NCBI GenBank assembly: GCA_003519585.1
Contig: DOWL01000036.1
Span: 32,876 to 57,813, forward strand
Length of the DNA: 24,938 bases
From: Nocardioides sp.
GTDB lineage: Bacteria > Actinomycetota > Actinomycetes > Propionibacteriales > Nocardioidaceae
Direction of reading: 5' to 3'
Shown here: positions 8,409-15,657 of the stretch, piece after piece
How the letters are laid out: each line of letters begins with the position of its first letter
How positions within the stretch are numbered: position 1 is the stretch's first letter
Notes under the pieces: model-generated
The model's input: only the letters and a program-made list of their open reading frames with translations
What the model was told of the DNA's origin: nothing
Database searches by the model: none
Position numbers and translations under genes: made by a program

Positions 8409-8849
8409 TAGATCTCGGCCCTGCAGGCTCCTCGCCCATCAGCTTCTGCCTCGATGATCCGAGCCATGGCGGAAGGAGTAGCCGAGGCGGCGACCGTCAT
8501 CGCCGAAGAGATTCGTTGGCGGGGCCTCGCCGGGCGCATCCCCACCTCTCGAATCCAGTGATGCCAGCAGTGTCGCTGAAGAAATCGGGCGATTGGAAAG
8601 ATCCCCTCGGGGTGCCGTTGAGCACTTGGATCTGTGGCGAACCGCTACCGCCAGAAGGTCGAGAAGATGTCGACCGACACTCGACCCGATCCGCGGCGGC
8701 ACTAGCCGGATCCTGCATGGCCGCCGGCATTCGTCTCGGATCACCACGCCGCTCGCGGCCAGCAGGTGTCGTGAGTACGTGCTGTCCGCTGTGTCCCCAA
8801 GAGCCTTGCCGGCTTTCCTTTGTACTCGACTGGTCGCTCGGGTCGCGGT
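8409..8849. other. Gene-poor stretch between folP and the IS481 element
   Basis: No ORF here resembles a known protein. A 31-codon frame (8466-8561, MAEGVAEAATVIAEEIRW...) looks faintly like the start of a GntR-type regulator, but it ends at TGA and the following sequence gives no recognisable continuation in any frame. It may be remains of a gene or chance. No terminator was recognised after folP. Confidence 0.4.
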
Positions 8850-8855
8850 ACTAGC
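8850..8855. repeat. Left target site duplication ACTAGC
   Basis: These 6 bp directly abut the left end of the IS481 element and are identical to 9977-9982. The sequence fits the NCTAGN preference known for IS481-type elements. The intact pair shows that this copy moved here as a unit and that its flanks have not recombined since. Confidence 0.92.
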
Positions 8856-8876
8856 TGTACTGATCGGGCACGTTGG
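8856..8876 (+). repeat. Left terminal inverted repeat of IS481 element
   Basis: It starts TGTACTGATCGG and ends GTTGG; mismatches with the right repeat are at positions 13, 14 and 16. Confidence 0.92.
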
Positions 8877-8917
8877 TCGAGATCGTGTGACGACACGGTC
8901 TGAATGAGCTTGGAAGG

Positions 8918-8980
8918 CGAAGACCTCCGGGCGTGGAGTGGAGCTGTCTAAGAACCGCTTCCACCACCTGGAGGTCTTCG
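8918..8980 (+). promoter_or_regulatory. Hairpin covering the transposase ribosome binding site
   Basis: CGAAGACCTCC at 8918-8928 is the exact reverse complement of GGAGGTCTTCG at 8970-8980, and pairing can extend inward with G-U and mismatched positions. The right arm contains the Shine-Dalgarno GGAGG (8970-8974) and the first base of the GTG start codon (8980). In an RNA read in from outside the element this stem would hide the ribosome site, a known way for insertion sequences to limit translation from passing transcripts. Confidence 0.7.
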
Positions 8981-9981
8981 TGTCCCACGCTACCCATGCC
9001 AACGCAGCATTGACCCCGCTCCATCGCCTCAAGCTGGCCCGTCTGGTCGTGGATGAGGGCTGGCCGATCGCTCGAGCCGCGGAACGTTACGACGTGTCCT
9101 GGCCGACCGCGAAGCGGTGGGCCGACCGATACCGGCGGCTCGGGCCGGTCGGGATGAACGACGCGTCCTCGCGGCCGCACCACTCGCCAAACCGGGTCCC
9201 GGCGCCGGTGGTCCGCAAGATCGTGCACCTGCGCTGGAAGCAGCGACTCGGCCCGGTCCAGATCGCCGACCGGGTCGGGGTAGCACCTTCGACGGTCCAC
9301 AAGGTGCTGGTCCGCTGTCGGATCAACCGGCTCACCCACCTCGACCGTGCCACCGGGGAACCGGTCCGCCGCTACGAGCACCCCTACCCGGGGTCGCTGC
9401 TGCACCAAGACGTCAAGAAACTCGGCAACATCCCCGACGGCGGCGGCTGGCGCTACGTCGGCCGCACCCAAGGCGGTCGGAACCGTGTCGCGACCCCGGG
9501 CAAGCCCCGCAACGCCCACGGGAACCCCAAAGTCGGGACGTGCTTCGTGCACACCGTCATCGATGACTACACCCGGCTGGCCTACGCCGAATGCCACGAT
9601 GACGAGACCGCCGCTACGGCAGCCGCGGTGCTGGCCCGGGCGGTGGCCTGGTTCGCGGTCCGTGGCGTCACGATCGAACGAGTCCTGACCGACAACGGCA
9701 GCTGCTATCGGTCGTTCTTGTGGCGCGACACCTGCGCCGAGCTCGGCATCACGCCGAAGCGAACGCGCCCCTACCGACCCCAGACCAACGGCAAGATCGA
9801 ACGCTTCCATCGCACCATGGCCGACGGCTGGGCCTTCAAGAAGCTCTACCGCTCCGAGAACGCCCGCCGCGCAGCACTGGCAGCATGGGTCCACCAGTAC
9901 AACCACCACCGGCCCCACACCGCGATCGGCGGGTCAGCACCCATCACCAGGTTGACCAACCTCACCGATCAGTACAACTAG
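8980..9981 (+). CDS. IS481-family DDE transposase
   Basis: The 333-residue transposase starts at the GTG at 8980, preceded by GGAGG with 5-nt spacing; this matches the common family start (SHATHANAALTPLHRLKLAR). A start at 8938 in the same frame lacks such support. An N-terminal helix-turn-helix (IARAAERYDVSWPTAKRWAD) is followed by a second one (QIADRVGVAPSTVHKVL). The integrase core has the DDE set: D in LLHQDVKKLGNI, D in VLTDNGSCY and E in PQTNGKIERFHRT. The last codon and the stop use target DNA: the element ends at 9976, and the TAG at 9979-9981 lies in the ACTAGC duplication. The gene is intact. Confidence 0.95.
   Translation: MSHATHANAALTPLHRLKLARLVVDEGWPIARAAERYDVSWPTAKRWADRYRRLGPVGMNDASSRPHHSPNRVPAPVVRKIVHLRWKQRLGPVQIADRVGVAPSTVHKVLVRCRINRLTHLDRATGEPVRRYEHPYPGSLLHQDVKKLGNIPDGGGWRYVGRTQGGRNRVATPGKPRNAHGNPKVGTCFVHTVIDDYTRLAYAECHDDETAATAAAVLARAVAWFAVRGVTIERVLTDNGSCYRSFLWRDTCAELGITPKRTRPYRPQTNGKIERFHRTMADGWAFKKLYRSENARRAALAAWVHQYNHHRPHTAIGGSAPITRLTNLTDQYN
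9956..9976 (-). repeat. Right terminal inverted repeat of IS481 element
   Basis: Read on the minus strand it begins TGTACTGATCGG and ends GTTGG, pairing with 8856-8876 at 18 of 21 positions. It is also coding for the transposase C terminus. Confidence 0.92.
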
Positions 9982-9982
9982 C
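9977..9982. repeat. Right target site duplication ACTAGC
   Basis: Identical to 8850-8855. It supplies two bases of the final Asn codon and the transposase stop codon TAG (9979-9981). Confidence 0.92.
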
Positions 9983-10364
9983 GCAGACACCTCTGCGGCT
10001 TAACGGATCCACGATTGCGGCCAAGACGGGTCAGCAGGAAATCGGGTTTGGCACCCTTCTCGAGCTTGCGACACTCCCTCCCTCTGTAGGCCGCAGATCC
10101 GTCCACCAGGGGCTGGTCCACGGCCGAGGCTGACGGGCAGAGGACGGCGGCGACAACGGAAGCGCAACCTGCTCCACTTTTCGTCATGTGCGTGCCACCT
10201 CGATGCCTGGAGTGGCGCAAGATTCTTGCGGGGCCCCCCAAGCCTCGAGGGCTCTGAACGTCGGCAGGAGCCAAGCCGAAACTCGCCGCTAGGTCACGCG
10301 TCCCATCCACTCCGATCCAACGCAGCCGCAAGGGCGTCGCCTCAGAAAGCCTGGTTATCCACGC
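9983..10364. other. Gene-poor stretch between the IS481 element and pdxS
   Basis: No recognisable protein on either strand; a 117-codon minus-strand frame (9978-10331) has no family features. An inverted repeat CGCAGA/TCTGCG with a CACC loop (9982-9997) sits exactly at the insertion junction, and a palindrome lies at 10216-10230. pdxT, the usual companion of pdxS, is not present here even as a fragment I can recognise. Confidence 0.45.
10216..10230. repeat. 15-bp palindrome CGCAAGATTCTTGCG
   Basis: Perfect 7+1+7 symmetry, about 135 bp beyond the 3' end of pdxS, with a G/C-rich run just to its right. There is no T-run on either strand, so it is more like a protein-binding site or a weak transcription end. 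Its role is unknown. Confidence 0.3.
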
Positions 10365-11252
10365 CTACCAGCCCCGATCGGCCAGCCGGTGCGGCTGCGG
10401 GATCTCCTCGACGTTGATGCCGACCATGGCCTCGCCCAGGCCGCGCGAGACCTTGGCGACCACGTCGGGGTCGTCGTGGAAGGTCGTGGCCTTGACGATC
10501 GCCTCGGCCCGCTGGGCGGGGTTGCCGGACTTGAAGATGCCCGAGCCCACGAACACGCCCTCGGCGCCGAGCTGCATCATCATCGCCGCGTCCGCCGGGG
10601 TCGCGATGCCGCCCGCGGTGAAGAGGACCACCGGCAGTTTGCCCGCCTCGGCGACCTCCTTGACCAGGTCGTACGGCGCCTGCAGCTTCTTCGCGGCGAC
10701 GAACAGCTCGTCCTCCTGCAGCGCGCCGAGCCGACGGATCTGGCGACGGATCGTGCGCATGTGGGTCACGGCGTTGGACACGTCGCCGGTGCCGGCCTCG
10801 CCCTTGGAGCGGATCATCGCCGCACCCTCGGTGATCCGGCGAAGGGCCTCACCCAGGTTGGTCGCACCGCACACGAACGGGACGGTGAAGGCCCACTTGT
10901 CGATGTGGTTGGCGTAGTCCGCCGGCGTCAGCACCTCGGACTCGTCGATGTAGTCGACGCCCAGCGACTGCAGCACCTGGGCCTCGGCGAAGTGCCCGAT
11001 GCGGGCCTTGGCCATCACCGGGATCGAGACGGCCTCGATGATCCCGTCGATCATGTCGGGGTCGCTCATCCGCGACACCCCGCCCTGCGCGCGGATGTCG
11101 GCCGGCACCCGCTCGAGCGCCATCACGGCCACCGCGCCGGCATCCTCGGCGATCTTCGCCTGCTCGGCGTTGACGACGTCCATGATCACGCCGCCCTTGA
11201 GCATCTCCGCCATCCCGCGCTTGACCCGGGTGGTGCCGGTGTTCTCAGTCAT
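10365..11252 (-). CDS. pdxS: Pyridoxal 5'-phosphate synthase subunit PdxS
   Basis: PdxS builds PLP from ribose 5-phosphate, glyceraldehyde 3-phosphate and ammonia. The 295-residue protein is complete: D25 and the catalytic lysines K82 (MAKARIGH) and K150 ([10 protein letters not shown]) are present, with the phosphate-binding [14 protein letters not shown] and the usual C terminus ([15 protein letters not shown]). AGGAG 5 nt upstream supports the ATG at 11252. PdxS normally gets ammonia from the glutaminase PdxT, whose gene is usually next door; no pdxT is found in the window. It points the same way as the gab operon, 287 bp downstream of gabD, so it may supply PLP for GabT. Free ammonium, here also produced by Gdh, can replace PdxT in vitro for the family. 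Composition is more GC-rich than the flanking spacers, suggesting a host-derived copy. Confidence 0.95.
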   Translation of the reverse strand: MTENTGTTRVKRGMAEMLKGGVIMDVVNAEQAKIAEDAGAVAVMALERVPADIRAQGGVSRMSDPDMIDGIIEAVSIPVMAKARIGHFAEAQVLQSLGVDYIDESEVLTPADYANHIDKWAFTVPFVCGATNLGEALRRITEGAAMIRSKGEAGTGDVSNAVTHMRTIRRQIRRLGALQEDELFVAAKKLQAPYDLVKEVAEAGKLPVVLFTAGGIATPADAAMMMQLGAEGVFVGSGIFKSGNPAQRAEAIVKATTFHDDPDVVAKVSRGLGEAMVGINVEEIPQPHRLADRGW

Positions 11253-11539
11253 GGCAACTCCTGCTCCTGGTGCGTCTCGACAGGCTCATCCTGTGTCCTC
11301 AACCGCGGGGCCGTCGCCGAGATTGGCGTCCTCTAGTTATCGTCGGGTACCCGTGCGTCTGTGCCCGCGGTGTCGAAGTCCGTACGGGAAAAGTGGTCCT
11401 CGCGGTTCTTCTGCGGTCCCCACTCGACGACAGGTGGCATCCCATCCGGCCCGCGCCAGCTAGCGCTACGCATCGAAAGTCCCTCTGTGTGCCTGGTCAT
11501 CAGCCTTACGCAAGGTCAGCTCCCGATGCGATGTCCCGG
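11253..11539. other. Spacer between pdxS and gabD
   Basis: 287 bp that must hold any promoter of pdxS. The 11-mer TCGACAGGCTC (11277-11287) is shared with 1126-1136, and an inverted repeat ACAGG-N5-CCTGT lies at 11280-11294. The stretch resembles dispersed intergenic repeats that I recall from Nocardioides-type genomes, but that is memory, not a search result. No gene is seen. Confidence 0.35.
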
Positions 11540-12931
11540 TCATGTCGGCCACTCGACGCTGAGGTACTGCGTCTCCTGAAACTCACGGAGACCGTCGCGG
11601 GCCCCTTCCCGACCCAGACCGCTCTGCTTGACCCCGCCGAACGGCGCGGACGGGTCAGAGACGAGCCCGCGGTTGATACCGACCATTCCCGCGTCGATTC
11701 GCTCGCCCAGCCGCACTGCCCGTCCCAGCTCTCCGGCGAACACGTAGGCGGCGAGGCCGTACTCCGTCTCATTGACCTGGCGGAGAAGCTCGTCCTCATC
11801 GCGCCACACGACGATCGGGGCCACCGGCCCGAAGATCTCTTCGCGGAGGATCGTGGCGTCGGCCGGCACATCGGCGAGCACCGTCGGGGGGTAGAAGTAC
11901 CCGGGAACATCCGGCAGCTGGGCTTGGTGAGAGATGCGTGCACCTTCGCGGACTGCGAGGTCGACCGCTTCGGTCACGCGGTGCAGGGCGCGCGCGTTGA
12001 TGAGTGGGCCGATGGCAGCGCCGTCGACGGCCGGACCGACAATGAGCTTCTCGACTTCCGCACCGAACTTGGCGAGGAAGTCGAATGCGACGTCGCTGTG
12101 CACGTAGATGCGGTTCGCGGCCGTGCACGCCTGTCCGCCGTTGCGGAACTTCGCGATCATCGTGCCTACCACCGCGGCGTCGAGGTCAGCGTCCTCGGTG
12201 ATCACGACGGGGGCGTTACCGCCCAGTTCCATCGAAGCGTTGACAATGCGGTCGGCTGCCTGGCGGAGCAGCGTGCGCCCAACGCCGGTCGAGCCCGTGA
12301 AGGAGATCTTCCTGACGCGCTGGTCGCCGAGCCACGCGGTGACGACAGGGCCGGCGTCGGTGGTCGTGACGATCTCGAGCACCCCTTCCGGCAGCCCGGC
12401 CTCGGCGAGGAGCCGAGCTATGGCGAGGGCTGTGAGCGGGGTCTCCGCAGCGGGTTTGAGCACGACGGTGCAGCCGGCTGCTAGAGCCGGCGCGATCTTG
12501 CGGGTCGCCATGGCTGCTGGGAAGTTCCACGGCGTGACGAGTGCTGCGACCCCGATGGGGCGGTGCGAGACCAGCGTTCGCGTCCCGCCCGCGGGAGCAT
12601 CGCCGTACTCGCCGCCGGGTCGAACCGCCTCCTCCGAGAACCAGCGAAAGAACTCGGCGGCGTAGCCGACCTCGGCTGCGGCGTCCGCGAGTGACTTTCC
12701 GTTCTCGCGCGCGATGAGGCCGGCGAGCTCATCCCGATCGCGAAGCATGAGCTCGAACGCGCGCCGCAGGACGTCGGAACGGTGACGTGGGGCCGTTCGG
12801 GACCAGTCGGCGAAGGCGCGTGCGGCACGGTCGACAGCCTCTCGGGCCGCTCCGACGTCCTGGTCGGGGACTTCGCTGAGCACCTCGAGGGTGGCAGGGT
12901 TCTCGACGGGGATGTTGCGGTTGCTGGTCAC
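11540..12931 (-). CDS. gabD: Succinate-semialdehyde dehydrogenase
   Basis: This aldehyde dehydrogenase is predicted to oxidise succinate semialdehyde to succinate with NAD(P). The 463-residue length is typical of the compact GabD group. Catalytic residues are C269 in GGQACTA and E235 in ELGGNAP; N136 (TPWNFP) stabilises the intermediate and K159 (VVLKPAAETP) belongs to the cofactor site. FTGSTGVGR is the glycine loop. The start is GTG, overlapping the TGA of gdh as GTGA (12928-12931), so translation is coupled. Family alone would also allow glutarate semialdehyde or other short semialdehydes; the neighbouring aminotransferase makes the GABA product the best guess. It is the last gene of gabT-gdh-gabD. 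Confidence 0.9.
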   Translation of the reverse strand: MTSNRNIPVENPATLEVLSEVPDQDVGAAREAVDRAARAFADWSRTAPRHRSDVLRRAFELMLRDRDELAGLIARENGKSLADAAAEVGYAAEFFRWFSEEAVRPGGEYGDAPAGGTRTLVSHRPIGVAALVTPWNFPAAMATRKIAPALAAGCTVVLKPAAETPLTALAIARLLAEAGLPEGVLEIVTTTDAGPVVTAWLGDQRVRKISFTGSTGVGRTLLRQAADRIVNASMELGGNAPVVITEDADLDAAVVGTMIAKFRNGGQACTAANRIYVHSDVAFDFLAKFGAEVEKLIVGPAVDGAAIGPLINARALHRVTEAVDLAVREGARISHQAQLPDVPGYFYPPTVLADVPADATILREEIFGPVAPIVVWRDEDELLRQVNETEYGLAAYVFAGELGRAVRLGERIDAGMVGINRGLVSDPSAPFGGVKQSGLGREGARDGLREFQETQYLSVEWPT

Positions 12932-14223
12932 GGGTAGAGACCTCTCTGTCGATGCGCCTCAGCGACGCGACGTACGGCGAGGCAGGTGGCCGCCTGCCGG
13001 AGGGGGAGTCGGAGGCGGTCGGCCTCCGCGAGTACCTGACACCAGGCGTTGTCCATGCGCTCGGCGAGCTTGGACTCGACTTCGGCTTCGCTCCACCAGT
13101 ACGCCTGGTTGGCCTGGACCCACTCGAAGTACGAGACGACGACCCCGCCTGCGTTCGCGAGGATGTCGGGAACGACCAGCGTGCCGATCTCGGCCAGAAT
13201 TCGGTCCGCCTCGGTGGTAGTCGGACCGTTGGCGCCCTCGACCACGACTGGCGCCCTGACGGAGCCGGCGTTGCCTGCGTGGATCACGCTCTCCACCGCA
13301 GCCGGGACCAGGAGGTCGACTTCGAGGGTGAGCAGCAGTTCGTTGTCGATGCCGGTTGCGGGGCCGAAGTCCACCACCGAGCCCGTCTGCTCGACGTGGG
13401 CCTCGAGGGCTCGCACGTCGATCCCGTCCGGGTTCCAGATCGCACCGTGCTCATCGCTGACCGCGATGACGACGACTCCCGCCTCGGCCAGGAAGCGAGC
13501 AGCCCCCCGGCCGACCTTGCCGAAGCCCTGAACCGCGGCGGTCGATCCGGCAGCATCCAGACCGAGGTGCCGCAGTGCAGCGAGCGCCGTGAAGACGACG
13601 CCACGCGACGTCGCCGACGCACGTCCCAACGATCCGCCAAGGCTGACCGGCTTCCCGGTGACCGTGCCGAGGACCGTGTGGCCGCTCGCCACGGAGTACG
13701 TGTCCATCATCCACGCCATGGTGTGCTCGTCGGTTCCGACGTCCGGCGCGGGAATGTCCCGGGTCGTCGGCCCGATCATGGGGAGGATCTCGGAGGTGTA
13801 ACGACGCGTCACGCGCTCGAGCTCCGCCGTCGAGTACCTGCTCGGGTCGATCGTTACGCCCCCTTTGGCGCCGCCGTAGGGGAGGTCCATCAGCGCGCAC
13901 TTCCACGTCATCCACATGGCGAGTGCTCGGACCTCGTCGAGGTCGACGTGGGCGCTGTAACGGAGTCCGCCCTTGGCAGGTCCTCGCGAGAAGTTGTGCT
14001 GGACACGATGACCGGTGAGCACCTCGATCGAGCCGTCGTCGCGGCGCAGCGGGATGCTGACGGTCACCTCGCGGCGCGGCGAGGCGAGCAGGCGGTGCAT
14101 TCCACCGTCGTACCCGAGCACGTCCACCGCGTGCCGCAGCTGCTCCTGTGCATCGTCGAGTGGACCGCGTGCCCCGTTGTCGCCAACCCCCGGGCCGGTA
14201 GGCACACTGTGGAGAGCCGTCAT
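12928..14223 (-). CDS. Glu/Leu/Phe/Val-type dehydrogenase, probably catabolic glutamate dehydrogenase
   Basis: The 431-residue protein fits hexameric glutamate dehydrogenase. K84 (GPAKGGLRYS), K108 and the catalytic K120 (PYGGAKGGV) line the substrate site; D161 (DIPAPDVGT) is the catalytic Asp. The Rossmann loop VQGFGKVG is at about 231-238, and EGANGPTT, NAGGVVVSYFEWVQ and the C-terminal helices complete the fold. It sits between gabT and gabD with 4-bp overlaps on both sides (ATGA at 14220-14223, GTGA at 12928-12931). GabT uses 2-oxoglutarate and makes glutamate; a deaminating dehydrogenase here would restore 2-oxoglutarate, release ammonia and let the route run without drawing on the central pool. 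Substrate preference for glutamate over branched amino acids is likely but not proven by sequence. Confidence 0.88.
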   Translation of the reverse strand: MTALHSVPTGPGVGDNGARGPLDDAQEQLRHAVDVLGYDGGMHRLLASPRREVTVSIPLRRDDGSIEVLTGHRVQHNFSRGPAKGGLRYSAHVDLDEVRALAMWMTWKCALMDLPYGGAKGGVTIDPSRYSTAELERVTRRYTSEILPMIGPTTRDIPAPDVGTDEHTMAWMMDTYSVASGHTVLGTVTGKPVSLGGSLGRASATSRGVVFTALAALRHLGLDAAGSTAAVQGFGKVGRGAARFLAEAGVVVIAVSDEHGAIWNPDGIDVRALEAHVEQTGSVVDFGPATGIDNELLLTLEVDLLVPAAVESVIHAGNAGSVRAPVVVEGANGPTTTEADRILAEIGTLVVPDILANAGGVVVSYFEWVQANQAYWWSEAEVESKLAERMDNAWCQVLAEADRLRLPLRQAATCLAVRRVAEAHRQRGLYP

Positions 14224-15584
14224 CGAGTGGCCCAGAAGGCGGCCTCGAGCACGTCGAGCGCATCGTGGAGCAGGTGGTCGCCGATGGCGAGTGGAGGAAG
14301 GAAACGCAGAACGTTGCCGTAGGTCCCGCAGGTCAGCACGATGACACCCTGCCGGTGCGCCTCGGACGCGACCGCACGTGCCAGCTCGGCGTCGGGCTCG
14401 GTGGATCCGGAGCGCACGAGCTCGACGGCGATCATCGCGCCGCGGCCGCGAACCTCGCCGATCCGCGGGTCGGCTTCCTGGAGAGTGGCTAGGCGGTCCT
14501 TCATCAGTGCCTCGATCTCGCGAGCGCGCTCGACCAGGCCGTCCGCCTCGATGGTCTCGATCGCTGCGAGTGCAGCCACACAGGCCAAGGGGTTGCCGCC
14601 GTACGTGCCGCCGAGGCCGCCGGTGTGGGCGGCGTCCATGATCTCGGCGCGGCCGGTCACGGCCGACAGCGGCAGGCCGCCCGCGATGCCCTTAGCAGTC
14701 ACGATCAGGTCGGGAACGACCCCTTCACGATCGCACGCGAACAGGTCACCAGTGCGCGCGAATCCGGTCTGCACCTCGTCGGCCACGAAGACCACCCCAT
14801 TAGCCCGGCACCACTCCGCGAGCGCGGGCAGGAACCCCGGGGCCGGCTCGATGAACCCGCCCTCGCCCTGGATCGGCTCGATGACCACTGCCGCGAGGTT
14901 GTCGGCGCCCACCTGCTTCTCGACCAGGTCCAGTGCGACCGCCGCTGTAGTGGCACCATCGAGGCCACCGTCCCGGAACGGATACGACAGCGGAGCGCGG
15001 TAGACCTCGGGCGCGAACGGACCGAAGCCGTGCTTGTATGGCATGTTCTTCGCCGTCATGGCCATCGTCAGGTTGGTACGCCCGTGATAGGCGTGGTCGA
15101 AGACGACCACCGCGTCACGACCAGTGTGCGCGCGGGCGATCTTCACGGCGTTCTCAACGGCCTCGGCGCCGGAGTTGAAGAGCGAGCTGCGCTTCTGGTG
15201 GTCGCCAGGGGTCAGCCGGTTGAGCGCCTCCGCGACGCTGACATAACCGTCGTACGGCGTCACCATGAAGCAGGTGTGCGTAAACGCCGCAACTTGCTCC
15301 TGCACGGCTGCAACCACGCGCGGTGCACTAGCTCCGACGGTCGTGACAGCGATGCCCGAGCCAAGGTCGACCAAGTGGTTGCCATCGACGTCGACGACGA
15401 TCCCGCCAGCGGCTCTGGCCGCGAAGACCGGCAGCGTGGTGCCGACCCCGGCGGCTACCGCCGCAGTCTTGCGCTCCATCAAGGCACGCGAGCGAGGACC
15501 CGGCAGCTTGGTGACAAGCAGGCGCTGCTGCTCCACCCCGTGCTCGTTCGTCAGCGTCGTGGGTCCGTTGGTCGTCGCGGTCAT
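14220..15584 (-). CDS. gabT: 4-aminobutyrate aminotransferase
   Basis: A class III PLP aminotransferase of 454 residues that moves the amino group of GABA to 2-oxoglutarate, giving succinate semialdehyde and glutamate. The PLP lysine is K298 in DLIVTAKGIAGGLPLS; D269 in FVADEVQTGFARTG binds the pyridine nitrogen; NSGAEAVENAVKIAR (137-151) binds phosphate; IEPIQGEGGF and GGTYGGNP are typical of GabT. The N-terminal QQRLLVTKLPGPRS also fits. It is the first gene of the operon and overlaps gdh by ATGA. No clear ribosome site precedes the ATG at 15584, so the transcript may be short-leadered or the true start may differ slightly. 5-aminovalerate is an alternative substrate for this family. Confidence 0.92.
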   Translation of the reverse strand: MTATTNGPTTLTNEHGVEQQRLLVTKLPGPRSRALMERKTAAVAAGVGTTLPVFAARAAGGIVVDVDGNHLVDLGSGIAVTTVGASAPRVVAAVQEQVAAFTHTCFMVTPYDGYVSVAEALNRLTPGDHQKRSSLFNSGAEAVENAVKIARAHTGRDAVVVFDHAYHGRTNLTMAMTAKNMPYKHGFGPFAPEVYRAPLSYPFRDGGLDGATTAAVALDLVEKQVGADNLAAVVIEPIQGEGGFIEPAPGFLPALAEWCRANGVVFVADEVQTGFARTGDLFACDREGVVPDLIVTAKGIAGGLPLSAVTGRAEIMDAAHTGGLGGTYGGNPLACVAALAAIETIEADGLVERAREIEALMKDRLATLQEADPRIGEVRGRGAMIAVELVRSGSTEPDAELARAVASEAHRQGVIVLTCGTYGNVLRFLPPLAIGDHLLHDALDVLEAAFWATR

Positions 15585-15657
15585 GATTCAAGGGTGGAAC
15601 CGACTCACTATGCTGTCCAATACCTATTGTTGAACGAATTCATGCCTGTGAGGACTA
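15585..15657. promoter_or_regulatory. Divergent gabT-lysR promoter region with LysR-type site candidate
   Basis: These 73 bp separate divergent gabT and lysR, the classic layout for a LysR regulator and its target. A palindrome CAATA-CC-TATTG lies at 15618-15629, in the most AT-rich part of the gap. On the minus strand a weak promoter can be drawn (TTCAAC at 15634-15629, 16-nt spacer, CATAGT at 15612-15607), so the palindrome would lie between -35 and -10. The exact sites are tentative. Confidence 0.55.

Larger units (their letters stand above)
8856..9976 (+). mobile_element. Intact IS481-family insertion sequence, 1121 bp
   Basis: The ends are defined by terminal inverted repeats at 8856-8876 and 9956-9976 (18 of 21 positions match, starting TGTACTGATCGG on both) and by the 6-bp duplication ACTAGC outside both ends. 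The single cargo gene is a complete DDE transposase. Nothing appears inactivated, so the element is likely functional or recently so. It separates the folate module from pdxS and the gab operon. Confidence 0.95.

Noticed and set aside
8466..8561. Short frame resembling the start of a GntR-type regulator
   Set aside because: Only about 20 residues look similar, it stops at TGA and no frame continues the fold, so it is not called as a gene or pseudogene.
8439..9032. 197-codon minus-strand frame across the IS481 left end
   Set aside because: It spans the IS boundary and has no protein features; the boundary is fixed by the terminal repeat and the target duplication.
9978..10331. 117-codon minus-strand frame downstream of pdxS, considered as pdxT
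   Set aside because: It lacks the glutaminase motifs of PdxT and has no recognisable similarity.
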